A DNA stretch of 40,158 nt from Alicyclobacillus sp. (lineage in GTDB: Bacteria > Bacillota > Bacilli > Alicyclobacillales > Alicyclobacillaceae), in NCBI RefSeq assembly GCF_023511815.1, contig NZ_JAIMAV010000018.1, positions 1 to 40,158 of the forward strand, read 5' to 3'. The notes under the pieces are model-generated. The model saw only the letters and a list, made by a program, of their open reading frames with translations. It did no database searches and had not been told where the DNA came from. Shown here piece by piece: positions 1-7,848 of the stretch (position 1 is its first letter; every line of letters starts with the position of its first letter). The position numbers were made by a program, and so were the translations under genes.

Positions 1-38
1 TGCGGGTCAATGGGTGACGAGGATGACAAGGCTGTACA

Positions 39-74
39 AAATCCCCTCAATCGGTCCGTCGATTGAGGGGATTT
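39..74. terminator. Strong bidirectional rho-independent terminator
   Basis: A perfect 14-bp inverted repeat (arms 39-52 and 61-74) encloses an 8-nt loop. On the minus strand the stem runs straight into TTTT, so it fits the end of the minus-strand operon whose last gene stops at 249. The stretch 75-248 between them holds no gene I can support. Confidence 0.85.
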
Positions 75-248
75 GGTTTCAAAGCCGACCGGCACGGTGG
101 CGGCAAAACCTGCGGTTTCATGGGCGGCGATAAGCCTGGCGATGCGCCCAACCGTCTCCCGTGGCCTCCCGACGGTGGCCGCAAGCCCCAGCATAAAGCG
201 CAATCACCCCCGCCCGCCTGCGGCCCCGCCCCGCACGTCCCCTGCGCC

Positions 249-1445
249 CTACCGCAATTCCAGCTTCGCCACCTGACGGCGGTGCACCTCGTCCGGGCCG
301 TCCGCCAACCGGATGGTGCGGGCGTGCGCCCACATCTGCGCCAGCGGAAAATCCTCGCTCACGCCGGCGCCGCCGTGCGCCTGAATGGCCCGGTCGATGA
401 CGCGCAACGCCACGTTCGGCGCCACCACCTTGATCATGGCGATCTCCTTCTGCGCCACCTTGTTGCCGACCGTGTCCATCATGTACGCCGCCTTGAGCAC
501 CAACAGGCGCGCCTGTTCAATCTCGATGCGCGAGTCGGCGATCCACTCCCGGATCACGCCCTGCTCCGCCAGCGGCCGGCCGAAGGCCACGCGCTCCTTG
601 ACGCGCTTGACCATCAGCTCGAGCGCCCGTTCGGCCATGCCAATCATGCGCATGCAGTGGTGGATGCGGCCGGGGCCCAGGCGCCCCTGCGCGATCGCGA
701 ATCCTTTGCCCTCTCCCCAGATCAGGTTCGAGGCGGGAACCCGGACGTTGGTGAACGAGATCTCCGCATGCCCGTGGGGCGCGTCGTCGTACCCAAAAAC
801 CGGAAGCAGGCGTTCAATCTTGACCCCCGGCGTGTCGAGCGGCACCAGGATCATCGACTGCTGCTCGTGCCGCGGCGCGTCCGGATTGGTCCGGCCCATG
901 ACGATGGCCACCTTGCAGCGCGGATCGCCCGCGCCGGTCGACCACCACTTGCGGCCGTTGATCACGTACTCATCGCCGTCGCGGACGATGCTGGCGCGGA
1001 TGTTGGTGGCGTCCGAGGAAGCGACGTCCGGCTCGGTCATCGAAAAGCACGACCGGATCTCCCCGTTGAGCAGCGGGATCAGCCACTTCTGCTGCTGCTC
1101 CGGGGTGCCGTACCGGACCAACACCTCCATGTTGCCGGTGTCCGGCGCGGAGCAGTTGAACACCTCCGCGGCGATGGGAGAGCGGCCCATGATCTCCGCC
1201 AGCGGCGCGTACTCCAGATTCGTGAGCCCTGCTCCCCACCGGCTGTCCGGCAAGAACAGGTTCCACAGGCCGGCCGCCTTGGCCTTCGCCTTCATCTCCT
1301 CCATCACCGGCGGAATGGTCCAGCGGGTCGGAGCCTGGGCCAACTGCTCCCGGAACACCTTCTCCCCCGGATAGACCACCTCTTCCATGAATTCCGTCAA
1401 CTCGCGCTGCAACCGCTTCACCTTGTCCGAGTACTCGAAGTCCAT
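249..1445 (-). CDS. Acyl-CoA dehydrogenase (ACAD10/11-like C-terminal type)
   Basis: A 398-aa flavoprotein predicted to oxidise an acyl-CoA to the enoyl-CoA and pass electrons to ETF. Visible family marks are the flavin/substrate signature [13 protein letters not shown] in the middle of the protein and the C-terminal block [17 protein letters not shown] followed by [12 protein letters not shown]. At the position where medium-chain dehydrogenases carry the catalytic Glu (YEGT) this protein has ADGP, an Asp; that ending is typical of the ACAD10/11-like group. The ATG at 1445 is preceded by AGGAGG; upstream in-frame codons would run past this site. It is the last gene of the minus-strand operon carrying pdhABC, 131 bp after the E2 stop. 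Its substrate cannot be told from sequence. Confidence 0.9.
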   Translation of the reverse strand: MDFEYSDKVKRLQRELTEFMEEVVYPGEKVFREQLAQAPTRWTIPPVMEEMKAKAKAAGLWNLFLPDSRWGAGLTNLEYAPLAEIMGRSPIAAEVFNCSAPDTGNMEVLVRYGTPEQQQKWLIPLLNGEIRSCFSMTEPDVASSDATNIRASIVRDGDEYVINGRKWWSTGAGDPRCKVAIVMGRTNPDAPRHEQQSMILVPLDTPGVKIERLLPVFGYDDAPHGHAEISFTNVRVPASNLIWGEGKGFAIAQGRLGPGRIHHCMRMIGMAERALELMVKRVKERVAFGRPLAEQGVIREWIADSRIEIEQARLLVLKAAYMMDTVGNKVAQKEIAMIKVVAPNVALRVIDRAIQAHGGAGVSEDFPLAQMWAHARTIRLADGPDEVHRRQVAKLELR

Positions 1446-1576
1446 GCGTTGCTCCTCCTCTCTGCCTTGGCGGCGAGCCGATGCCCCGGCCGCCGCGGGA
1501 CACAATCCACCGGCGGCCACGCGCGTCCGGCTTCGCCCGCGGGCTCGGGGCGTCGGCCGACTTCTCCCGAATCCTC

Positions 1577-2989
1577 CTACAGCTCCAGGACCAGCCGCTC
1601 CGGCCGCTCCAAGCGCTCCACCACGTGGCGCATGAAGCGGGTGGCGTCGGCGCCGTCGAGCACCCGGTGATCGAACGTCAGGGACACGGCCATCAGGTGC
1701 CGGGGCACGACGCGGTCCTGCGCGTCGAACATCGGCCGGCGCACAATCCGACCGGTGGCCAGGATCGCGACCTGCGGCGGATTGAGGATCGGCGTGGCGA
1801 AGGTGCCGCCGAAGGACCCGATGTTCGAGATGGTGAACGTGCCCCCCTGCATCTCGGCGACCGTCAGCTTTCGCTCGCGGGCCCGGCGCGACAAATCCTC
1901 AATCGCCTGCGCCAACTGCAACAGGTTCAGGCGGTCCGCGTCGTGGATCACGGGCACCACCAATCCATCCGGGGTATCCACGGCGATCCCGATGTGATAC
2001 CGCCGCCGCAGGACAATCTCGCCGCGGGTGTCGTCCACCTCCGCGTTGACATATGGATATGCGCGAAGCCCGGAGATCACGGCCTTGATGATGAAGGGCA
2101 GATACGTGAGCTTCACCCCGAGCCCCTCGGCTTCCGCCGCCGCCCGGCCCCGCAAGGCCACCAGCTCCGTCACATCCGCCTCGTCCATGCCCGTCACCTG
2201 CGCCGTCGTCTGAAGCGACCGCACCATGCGCTCGGCGATCACGCGCCGAAGCCCCGCCATCGGCACGCGTTCATCGTCCGGCCCCGCTGCCGTGGCACCT
2301 GCGGCGGGGGCCCCCACGCGCCCCTTGGGTTCCCCGACACGTTGGAGATCCGGCGTGATCCCGGGCGCCTTCCCAGAACCGCCGGCGGCACCGGCATCCT
2401 CCGTCCCCCGCGCAGCGCGCTCCACATCCGCCATCGTCACCCGGCCGCCCGGGCCCGTCCCCGCGATGGTGTCGATGTCGATCCCGAGCTGTCGCGCCCG
2501 CCTGCGCACGGCGGGGGCCGCCAGCGCTCGCCGGCGGCCGCCCGGCCCGGCGCCCGCCACACCGGTCCCCTGCGAACGCCCGGCCGTCTCGGCCACCGTA
2601 TCCGCGGCCAAGCCCGCCCGTTCCGCGCCCGCCTCGGCCCCTGTGGCCACACCGGTCACTGGCACGCCCCCGGTGCCCGGGATGCTCCCCTGCGCCGGTT
2701 CCGAGCCCTTCGCCGGCCCGTCGCCGCCGGGCGCCGCCGCGGCGTCCGTCTCCACCTCCAACAGCACCGTCCCGACCGGAACCACCGCGCCCGGCGGGGC
2801 CAACAGCCGAAGCACACGCCCGGCCACGGGCGAGGGGATCTCCACCAGGGCCTTGTCGGTCTGAATCTCCGCCAGCACCTGGTCCACCGCCACCCGGTCG
2901 CCCTCCGCCACGTGCCAGCGGACGACCTCGCCCTCATGCACGCCTTCGCCGAGATCGGGCAACGCCCACCGAAACACCGTTTTGTCCAT
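1577..2989 (-). CDS. pdhC: Dihydrolipoamide acetyltransferase, E2 of pyruvate dehydrogenase
   Basis: A 470-aa E2 core. In order: one N-terminal lipoyl domain (about residues 4-80) with the lipoylated lysine in [11 protein letters not shown] (Lys46), a long Ala/Pro/Gly linker, a peripheral subunit-binding domain ([17 protein letters not shown], near residue 160), a second linker, and the C-terminal acyltransferase domain ending with the catalytic signature [12 protein letters not shown] (His and Asp). It passes the acetyl group from E1-bound hydroxyethyl-TPP to CoA. The ATG at 2989 lies 5 bp after the E1 beta stop, so the two are co-translated. No E3 (lipoamide dehydrogenase) gene follows; it must lie elsewhere. 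A branched-chain 2-oxoacid role is possible but the neighbouring E1 subunits look pyruvate-type. Confidence 0.93.
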   Translation of the reverse strand: MDKTVFRWALPDLGEGVHEGEVVRWHVAEGDRVAVDQVLAEIQTDKALVEIPSPVAGRVLRLLAPPGAVVPVGTVLLEVETDAAAAPGGDGPAKGSEPAQGSIPGTGGVPVTGVATGAEAGAERAGLAADTVAETAGRSQGTGVAGAGPGGRRRALAAPAVRRRARQLGIDIDTIAGTGPGGRVTMADVERAARGTEDAGAAGGSGKAPGITPDLQRVGEPKGRVGAPAAGATAAGPDDERVPMAGLRRVIAERMVRSLQTTAQVTGMDEADVTELVALRGRAAAEAEGLGVKLTYLPFIIKAVISGLRAYPYVNAEVDDTRGEIVLRRRYHIGIAVDTPDGLVVPVIHDADRLNLLQLAQAIEDLSRRARERKLTVAEMQGGTFTISNIGSFGGTFATPILNPPQVAILATGRIVRRPMFDAQDRVVPRHLMAVSLTFDHRVLDGADATRFMRHVVERLERPERLVLEL

Positions 2990-2994
2990 GCTCC

Positions 2995-3972
2995 TCACGC
3001 CTCCATCACGCGGCGCACCGCCGCCAGCACGCGCTTTGAGGTCGGCAGCCACAGGTCCTCCACGGCCGGCGGGGGATACGGCGTGTCGTATCCGGTGACG
3101 CGTTCCACCGGCGCGAGCAACGAATAAAACGCCCCGTCGTGAATGGCCGCCAACACCTCCGCGCCGACACCTCCGGTGCGCACCGCCTCGTGCACCACCA
3201 CCGCGCGGCCCGTCTTCTCCACCGATGTCACGAGCGTCCTGCGGTCCAACGGCGAGATGGTCCGCAGGTCCACCACCTCGCAGGACACGCCCTCCGCGGC
3301 CGCCGCTTCCGAGGCCTCCAGCGCCACCGGCACCGTCGGCCCCCACGCCACCACCGTCACATCCGTCCCGGGGCGCGCGATGCGGGCCTGTCCAATCGGA
3401 ACCGTGTAATGGCCGTCCGGCACCTCCATGCGGCCGAGGCGGTACAGCCGCATCGGTTCGAGCACCAGCACCGGGTCCGGATCCGCCACCGCCGCGAGCA
3501 ACAGGCCCTTCGCGTCATACGGATTGCTCGGCATCACCACCTTGAGGCCCGGCGTGTGCAGAAACAGGGCCTCCAGGCTGTCCGAGTGCAGCTCCGGCGT
3601 GCGCACCCCGCCGCCGAACGGCGCCCGGACGACCAGCGGAACCGTGAAGCGGCCCTGCGTCCGAAAGCGGACGCGCGCAGCCTGGGATGCCAGCTGGTCC
3701 ATCGTCTCGTAGATGAACCCGAGAAATTGGATCTCGGCGATGGGGCGCATCCCGGCGATGGCCAGGCCGACGGCGCTGCCGACGATGCCCGACTCCGCCA
3801 GGGGGGTGTCGACCACCCGGTGCTCGCCGAATCGTTCCTGAAGACCCTCCGTCGCCCGGAAGACGCCCCCGTTTTTCCCCACGTCCTCGCCCAGGACCAG
3901 CACCCTGGGATCCTGTTCCAGCGCGATCGCGATGGCGTCCTGGATGGCCTGGATCATCGTGCGCTCGGTCAT
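2995..3972 (-). CDS. pdhB: Pyruvate dehydrogenase E1 component, beta subunit
   Basis: A 325-aa transketolase-like subunit that forms the heterotetrameric E1 with PdhA. Landmarks: N-terminal TMIQAIQDAIAIALEQD, GEDVGKNGGVFRAT, the active-site region TPLAESGIVG, ELHSDSLEALF, and the C-terminal transketolase domain beginning near VVDLRTISPLDRRTL. Length and motif order match Bacillus PdhB. The ATG at 3972 overlaps the stop of pdhA in an ATGA arrangement, the usual sign of translational coupling. In-frame open sequence extends further upstream but lies inside pdhA and has no ribosome site. Confidence 0.95.
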   Translation of the reverse strand: MTERTMIQAIQDAIAIALEQDPRVLVLGEDVGKNGGVFRATEGLQERFGEHRVVDTPLAESGIVGSAVGLAIAGMRPIAEIQFLGFIYETMDQLASQAARVRFRTQGRFTVPLVVRAPFGGGVRTPELHSDSLEALFLHTPGLKVVMPSNPYDAKGLLLAAVADPDPVLVLEPMRLYRLGRMEVPDGHYTVPIGQARIARPGTDVTVVAWGPTVPVALEASEAAAAEGVSCEVVDLRTISPLDRRTLVTSVEKTGRAVVVHEAVRTGGVGAEVLAAIHDGAFYSLLAPVERVTGYDTPYPPPAVEDLWLPTSKRVLAAVRRVMEA

Positions 3973-5057
3973 GCGTTCGCCCCCCTCTCCCAAGCCGCCA
4001 GCCAAGAGCGCCGCTCGTCCTCGAGATCCGGGGTCCTTGTGCCGTACACGTGATCGAACAGGGCCTCGGCCGCATCCGGGGCCGGGTGCGATTCCGCCCG
4101 TTCCACCGCCTGGGCGATCCGCTCGTCCGCCTCGCGGAGCCACCGCTCCTCGGCCTGCTCGTCCCAGGCGCCGCGCGCTTCCAGATACAGGCGCAGGCGG
4201 CGGATGGGATCCCGGGTCTCCAGCCACGTCCGGTGCGCCTCGGGGTCCCGGTACCGGCGCGGATCGTCCGCCGTGGTATGGGGCCCCTGGCGGTACGTCA
4301 CCGCCTCAATCAGGGTCGGGCCGCCGCCCGACCGGGCGCGATCGACCGCGCGGCGCATCGCCGCGTACACCGCCACCACATCGTTGCCGTCCACACAGAT
4401 GCCCTCCATGTCGTAGGCCAGCGCGCGCTGAGCCACCGACCGGACCGCCATCTGGCGGCTGACCGGGACGCTGATGGCGTACTGATTGTTCTGGCAGAAG
4501 AACACCACCGGCAACCGAAACACGGATGCGAAATTGAGCGCTTCGTGAAAGTCGCCCTCGGAGGTGGCTCCGTCTCCGAAAAAGGTCGCCGCGATCCGCC
4601 GCTCGCCCCGCAGCTTGGACGCCCACGCCGCCCCGACGGCGTGCAGGGTCTGCGCCGCGATGATGATCTGGCCCGGCAGCATGTTCAATTCATCCGGCAT
4701 GCGGCCGGCGACCGGGTGCCCCTTGCTGAACAAAAGCGCCATCTCCGGCGGCAGCCCAAAAAACAGCATGCCCGCCACCTCGCGGTAGCTCGGAAACACC
4801 CAATCGTCCTTCTCCAACGCCGCGAAGCTGCCGATCTGCGCCGCCTCCTGCCCGGCAAAGGGCGCGTAGGTGCCGAGCCGGCCCTGGCGGTGCAAATTGA
4901 GCGCCCGCTGGTCAAATCGCCGTGCGAACACCATCCATCGGTAGAATTCGACGAGGCGCGCGTCGTCCAGGTCCTGTGGCAGCGCCCCCACCAGGGTTCC
5001 GTCCGGGGCCATCACCTGGTGGGCCGGCACGTCGTTGTCCCATCGGTATGTACGCAA
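3969..5057 (-). CDS. pdhA: Pyruvate dehydrogenase E1 component, alpha subunit
   Basis: About 362 aa. It holds the thiamine diphosphate motif GDGATSEGDFHEALNFAS continuing to CQNNQYAIS, and the phosphorylation-loop equivalent GPHTTADDPRRY. HTTADDP is the pyruvate-type form; branched-chain E1 usually reads HSTSDD. NRQG-like HRQGRLGTYAPFAGQEA near residue 60 also matches Bacillus PdhA. Start choice: AGGAGG directly abuts an ATG at 5063 (zero spacing) but lies 6 nt before an in-frame TTG at 5057, so I prefer TTG; the ATG start would add two residues. It follows the YheC-like gene by about 20 bp, and pdhB overlaps its stop. Confidence 0.94.
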   Translation of the reverse strand: MRTYRWDNDVPAHQVMAPDGTLVGALPQDLDDARLVEFYRWMVFARRFDQRALNLHRQGRLGTYAPFAGQEAAQIGSFAALEKDDWVFPSYREVAGMLFFGLPPEMALLFSKGHPVAGRMPDELNMLPGQIIIAAQTLHAVGAAWASKLRGERRIAATFFGDGATSEGDFHEALNFASVFRLPVVFFCQNNQYAISVPVSRQMAVRSVAQRALAYDMEGICVDGNDVVAVYAAMRRAVDRARSGGGPTLIEAVTYRQGPHTTADDPRRYRDPEAHRTWLETRDPIRRLRLYLEARGAWDEQAEERWLREADERIAQAVERAESHPAPDAAEALFDHVYGTRTPDLEDERRSWLAAWERGANA

Positions 5058-5078
5058 CGTCATCCTCCTCTTGGGGCC

Positions 5079-6161
5079 TCAGGCGCGCCCTCGGCGCGCC
5101 AGATGCACCAGAAACTCCGCGTTCAGTCGGGCCGCAATCCGCTTCATCTCCCCGTCCAGCAGCGACCGCGCCGGCTTCGGATTCATCTCAATCATCCATA
5201 CGCGGCCCTGGTCGTCGACCCCGAGATCGAATCCGATCAGTCCCGCGGCAGGCCGGTGGGCACTGACTTTCTTCGCGATGGCGTGGGCACATTCCTCCAG
5301 ATCCGCGACGGGAATCACCTTTCCTTCCCGGGCGGCGAGGGCGCGGGCCCGATCCAGATCCAATCGCTCTCCCCCGGCGATGATGTTGGTCACCACGCCG
5401 TCCGGCGCCGCCCACTTGGGAATCATGCCGACGGTGTGCCACACGCCCCCCAACCCCCGGTACACCACCACGCGGAAGTCGAGCTTGCGCCCGGCCAGCG
5501 TCATCAGCGACAGCCCCCGCTGCAGCAGATGCGGCGGTCGCAGGCGCGAGGCCAACCACGCCCGCAGCTCCCGCTCCGTCATCCATCGGCGGACGGCGCC
5601 TCCCTCCCGCCGGCGGTCCACACTCACGCGAAAGCGGCCGTCGGGGAAGGCCTCCACGCGCGCAACCCCCATCCCGCCGTAGCCGCCGATGGGCTTGACG
5701 TATCCGCATCGCCACTCGCGGATGTGCGAAATGGCCTCCCCGGGCGAGGTCAGCCGGTGTGTCTCCGGCAGATACCGGGCCAGATCCGTCTTGGTGAGCC
5801 AACGGTACATCTGCCACTTGTTCGGCAGCACCGGGTTGACCAGCGGAATTCCGAGCCGCCTGGCCCACCGGCGCAGCGAGCCGGTGTAGCCGCGGACGGC
5901 CAGGTGGACGAACACGTTCTCGTACAGGGCGTCCGGCAGCGGACGCCACGCCCGGTGCCACGAGCCGTGCGGCCGCGCCCGATCCACCGGCACCCAGGCG
6001 TAAACCCGCCGCGCCGGCCAGTCGACATCCTCCGGCCGAAACACCATCAGTTCGGCCCCCAGTTCCGCGGCCCGCGCCGCCATCTCCCGGTAGTAGCCGA
6101 TGGGCCGCGCACTCCCATCGCGGCGCCGCGGCAGGACCGTGGTGACGACACCCACCCGCAC
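5079..6161 (-). CDS. YheC/YheD-family endospore coat-associated ATP-grasp protein
   Basis: A 360-aa protein close in length to Bacillus YheC (about 363). The ATP-grasp fold is visible in its C-terminal two thirds: glycine-rich nucleotide loop KPIGGYGGMGVARV, a central RKLDFRVVVYRG strand, and metal-binding GFDLGVDDQGRVWMIEMN with the E-x-N pair. The N-terminus VRVGVVTTVLPRR looks like a YheC-type start. I chose GTG at 6161; GTG at 6176 is also possible and neither has a strong ribosome site. It lies only about 20 bp upstream of pdhA on the same strand, so it appears to be the first gene of the pdh operon or to share its transcript. The biochemical reaction of this family is not established to my knowledge. 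Confidence 0.85.
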   Translation of the reverse strand: MRVGVVTTVLPRRRDGSARPIGYYREMAARAAELGAELMVFRPEDVDWPARRVYAWVPVDRARPHGSWHRAWRPLPDALYENVFVHLAVRGYTGSLRRWARRLGIPLVNPVLPNKWQMYRWLTKTDLARYLPETHRLTSPGEAISHIREWRCGYVKPIGGYGGMGVARVEAFPDGRFRVSVDRRREGGAVRRWMTERELRAWLASRLRPPHLLQRGLSLMTLAGRKLDFRVVVYRGLGGVWHTVGMIPKWAAPDGVVTNIIAGGERLDLDRARALAAREGKVIPVADLEECAHAIAKKVSAHRPAAGLIGFDLGVDDQGRVWMIEMNPKPARSLLDGEMKRIAARLNAEFLVHLARRGRA

Positions 6162-6275
6162 GATGGAATCCCTCACACCAGTCACCCCATTCGCAAGCCT
6201 TGCACATGATATGTCGGGACGTTTGGCAAAGGCTGGACAACCGCCCAGGGGCGCTGTCTGAGGAGGGAGAGCGCG

Positions 6276-6653
6276 GTGCAGAGAACGGTGTGCAAAGGCA
6301 AGATCCACCGGGCCACCGTCACACAGGCCGACCTCAATTACATGGGCAGCATCACCATCGACAAGATCCTGATGGATGCCGCCGACATTCGGCCGTTCGA
6401 GGTGGTTCAGATCACCAATCTGTCGACCGGGACCATCTGGCAGACGTACGCGGTGGAGGGCACCCCCGGTTCCGGGACCATCTGCCTCAACGGCCCGCCC
6501 GCCCGTCATTTTCAGGTCGGCGACAAGGTGATCATCCTGTCTTTGGCCATGGTCACGGACGAGGAATGGGCGAAACTGGAACCGGCCGTGGTGTTCGTCG
6601 ACGAACGCAACCAGATCCAATCTATCGTCCGCCACAAGACCATCGACCCGTGA
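6276..6653 (+). CDS. panD: Aspartate 1-decarboxylase proenzyme
   Basis: A 125-aa pyruvoyl enzyme making beta-alanine for pantothenate. The self-cleavage site is Gly24-Ser25 within YMGSIT, Lys9 and Tyr22 are in place, Tyr58 is present in QTYAVEG, and Asn72-Gly73 is in CLNGPP. By direct count against E. coli and Bacillus PanD, position 54 is Ile (TGTIWQTY) where those enzymes carry the substrate-binding Arg54. The GTG start at 6276 is preceded by GAGGAGGGAG. panB and panC are not next to it; the other pantothenate gene here is panE at 24357. It is divergent from the YheC-like gene and convergent with queF. Confidence 0.93.
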   Translation: MQRTVCKGKIHRATVTQADLNYMGSITIDKILMDAADIRPFEVVQITNLSTGTIWQTYAVEGTPGSGTICLNGPPARHFQVGDKVIILSLAMVTDEEWAKLEPAVVFVDERNQIQSIVRHKTIDP

Positions 6654-6692
6654 GTGCGACGGCCGGGTGTCACATCGGCCGGAAACATGCAA

Positions 6693-6725
6693 ACGCCGCG
6701 GCCAGGGGTTCTCTGGCCGCGGCGT
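6693..6725. terminator. Bidirectional terminator between panD and queF
   Basis: A perfect 13-bp GC-rich inverted repeat (arms 6693-6705 and 6713-6725, 7-nt loop) lies between two convergent genes. T-tracts are weak on both sides; the minus-strand exit reads TTTG. Confidence 0.7.
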
Positions 6726-6737
6726 CGCGGGTGTGGC

Positions 6738-7103
6738 TCAGGCGGGATCCGGCTGCCGGTACTCGACGGTCACCTTGGTGCGGATTCCACCGCGCACGGT
6801 GAAATCGCCGATCACGCGGCAGAAGCGCGGCTTGGCCGCCGCCACGAAGTCGTTGAGGATGATGTTGGTCACGTCTTCGTGGAAGTGCCCCTCATTGCGG
6901 AAACTCCAAAGATACAATTTCAGGGATTTGAGCTCCACCAAAAACGGACCGGGTTGATACTGAATCGTGATGGTCGCAAAGTCCGGCTGACCCGTCATCG
7001 GGCAGATGGTCGTGAACTCGGGCGTCGACATCTCCACGTCGTACACCCGGTCCGGATGCGGATTCGGTACCACGACGAGCTCTTTGCTCGGTTGCGTCGG
7101 CAT
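6738..7103 (-). CDS. queF: NADPH-dependent 7-cyano-7-deazaguanine reductase
   Basis: A 121-aa single-domain (unimodular) QueF that reduces preQ0 to preQ1 in queuosine synthesis. The thioimide-forming nucleophile is Cys34 in FTTICPMTGQPDF, with the proton-donor Asp41 in the same block. The NADPH-binding QueF motif is seen in ELKSLKLYLWSF, followed by the HFHED His/Glu pair. The ATG at 7103 is preceded by AAGGGGG. It is shorter than Bacillus QueF (165 aa) but complete in motifs. It starts 28 bp after the GerPC-like gene on the same strand, so it may be read through from there. I see no preQ1-I type aptamer in the short gap. Confidence 0.92.
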   Translation of the reverse strand: MPTQPSKELVVVPNPHPDRVYDVEMSTPEFTTICPMTGQPDFATITIQYQPGPFLVELKSLKLYLWSFRNEGHFHEDVTNIILNDFVAAAKPRFCRVIGDFTVRGGIRTKVTVEYRQPDPA

Positions 7104-7131
7104 GGTGATCCCCCCTTGTCGTCCATCCACA

Positions 7132-7554
7132 CTATACGGGCGAATCCCCAGGGGCGCAACCGTCCTCCCCATCCGGCGGCACCGGTTCGTCCGGCCAGCC
7201 GGGGGCGTCGGGCGGCAGACCCGGACCCGATTCCGCGTCGCAAAGCCCGGGTTGGCCCTCCGGGGGGAGATTCGACGCGGCAACCCATTCGTCCGGGAGC
7301 CCCGCGAGATCCAGGTGAAGGGGCCCATCGCCGATGCTCGTGATCCCGATGTTCAGCGTCCCCGTCAGTTCCCGCACCGACAGCCGTCCGATGTGAAACT
7401 CCACCTTGCGCAGGTTGGGGAGCGCTTGGTTCACCCGTTCAAGCAGGCTCCGCAATCGCGCGACCTCGGCCTCGAGCGCCTGCACCCGCCGCTCCAGCGC
7501 GGGCACCGCATCCGCCTCTCCCATCCACGTCATGCCCATGCCATCCCCGTTCAT
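7132..7554 (-). CDS. GerPC-like spore germination/coat-permeability protein
   Basis: About 140 aa, with an N-terminal coiled coil (ALERRVQALEAEVARLRSLL) followed by VEFHIGRLSVRELTGTLNIG. That second block is the characteristic GerPC pattern of a beta-rich segment plus a GTLNIG turn. The C-terminus is an acidic Pro/Gly/Asp tail. GerP proteins let germinants pass the spore coat in Bacillus. The start is uncertain: ATGs at 7554, 7539, 7533 and 7524 are all in frame and none has a clear ribosome site. It follows a small GerP-like gene by about 10 bp. The rest of the gerPABCDEF set is not in the window. Confidence 0.65.
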   Translation of the reverse strand: MNGDGMGMTWMGEADAVPALERRVQALEAEVARLRSLLERVNQALPNLRKVEFHIGRLSVRELTGTLNIGITSIGDGPLHLDLAGLPDEWVAASNLPPEGQPGLCDAESGPGLPPDAPGWPDEPVPPDGEDGCAPGDSPV

Positions 7555-7564
7555 CGGCACCGGA

Positions 7565-7744
7565 TCATCCGGGCCGCCGGCCCCGGACGTGGACGCTGGC
7601 CACGGGCTCATCCGCCTCCCCCCTATCGCGCGCCCGGGGGGACGGCCGCTTTCGACAAACCTGCATGCCGACGTTGACCACGCCGCCCTCCACATTGCGG
7701 ACCCGCCACTCGCGCACGTCGAATTGCAGATGCGCCCTTCGCAC
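7565..7744 (-). CDS. Small GerP-type protein (GerPB/PD/PE-like)
   Basis: A 59-aa frame starting at GTG 7744 behind a good GGAGGAGG site. The core reads HLQFDVREWRVRNVEGGVVN followed by VG, which resembles the repeated pattern of small GerP proteins (hydrophobic strand, N/E-rich turn, then a VxxIG/VNVG end). Its basic and acidic C-terminal tail is unremarkable. Assignment rests on this pattern plus its position immediately upstream of a GerPC-like gene; I cannot say which GerP member it is. The frame remains open upstream, but there is no better start. Confidence 0.5.
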   Translation of the reverse strand: MRRAHLQFDVREWRVRNVEGGVVNVGMQVCRKRPSPRARDRGEADEPVASVHVRGRRPG

Positions 7745-7763
7745 GCCGATCCCTCCTCCTCGG

Positions 7764-7791
7764 CAATGTATGCACATCCGCCCAGGCGGGT
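7764..7791 (-). promoter_or_regulatory. Sigma-K-like promoter for the gerP-like genes
   Basis: On the minus strand AC at 7791-7790, a 17-bp spacer, then CATACATTG (7772-7764), close to the sigma-K pattern AC...CATANNNTA. It lies 20 bp before the GTG of the small GerP gene. Bacillus gerP is transcribed in the mother cell by sigma-K, which makes the match plausible; the motif itself is weakly informative. Confidence 0.4.
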
Positions 7792-7848
7792 TTCCCTCCG
7801 CAGGGGACGTTCGGGTATGCTGGATGCATCGACAGAGGGGGTGGACCT

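Noticed and set aside
1-199. An open minus-strand frame running off the left edge
   Set aside because: It would read through a perfect terminator hairpin, and its start has no ribosome site; probably non-coding.
63-1670. A 535-codon plus-strand frame over the acyl-CoA dehydrogenase
   Set aside because: Antisense shadow; begins inside a terminator stem and has no recognisable domain.
6162-6275. Divergent promoters between the YheC-like gene and panD
   Set aside because: TTGCAC, TTGCCA and TATGTC hexamers occur, but no pair has acceptable spacing and quality, so I did not call one.
7104-7131. A preQ1 riboswitch before queF
   Set aside because: The gap is only 28 bp and lacks the C-rich loop and A-rich tail of the preQ1-I aptamer.
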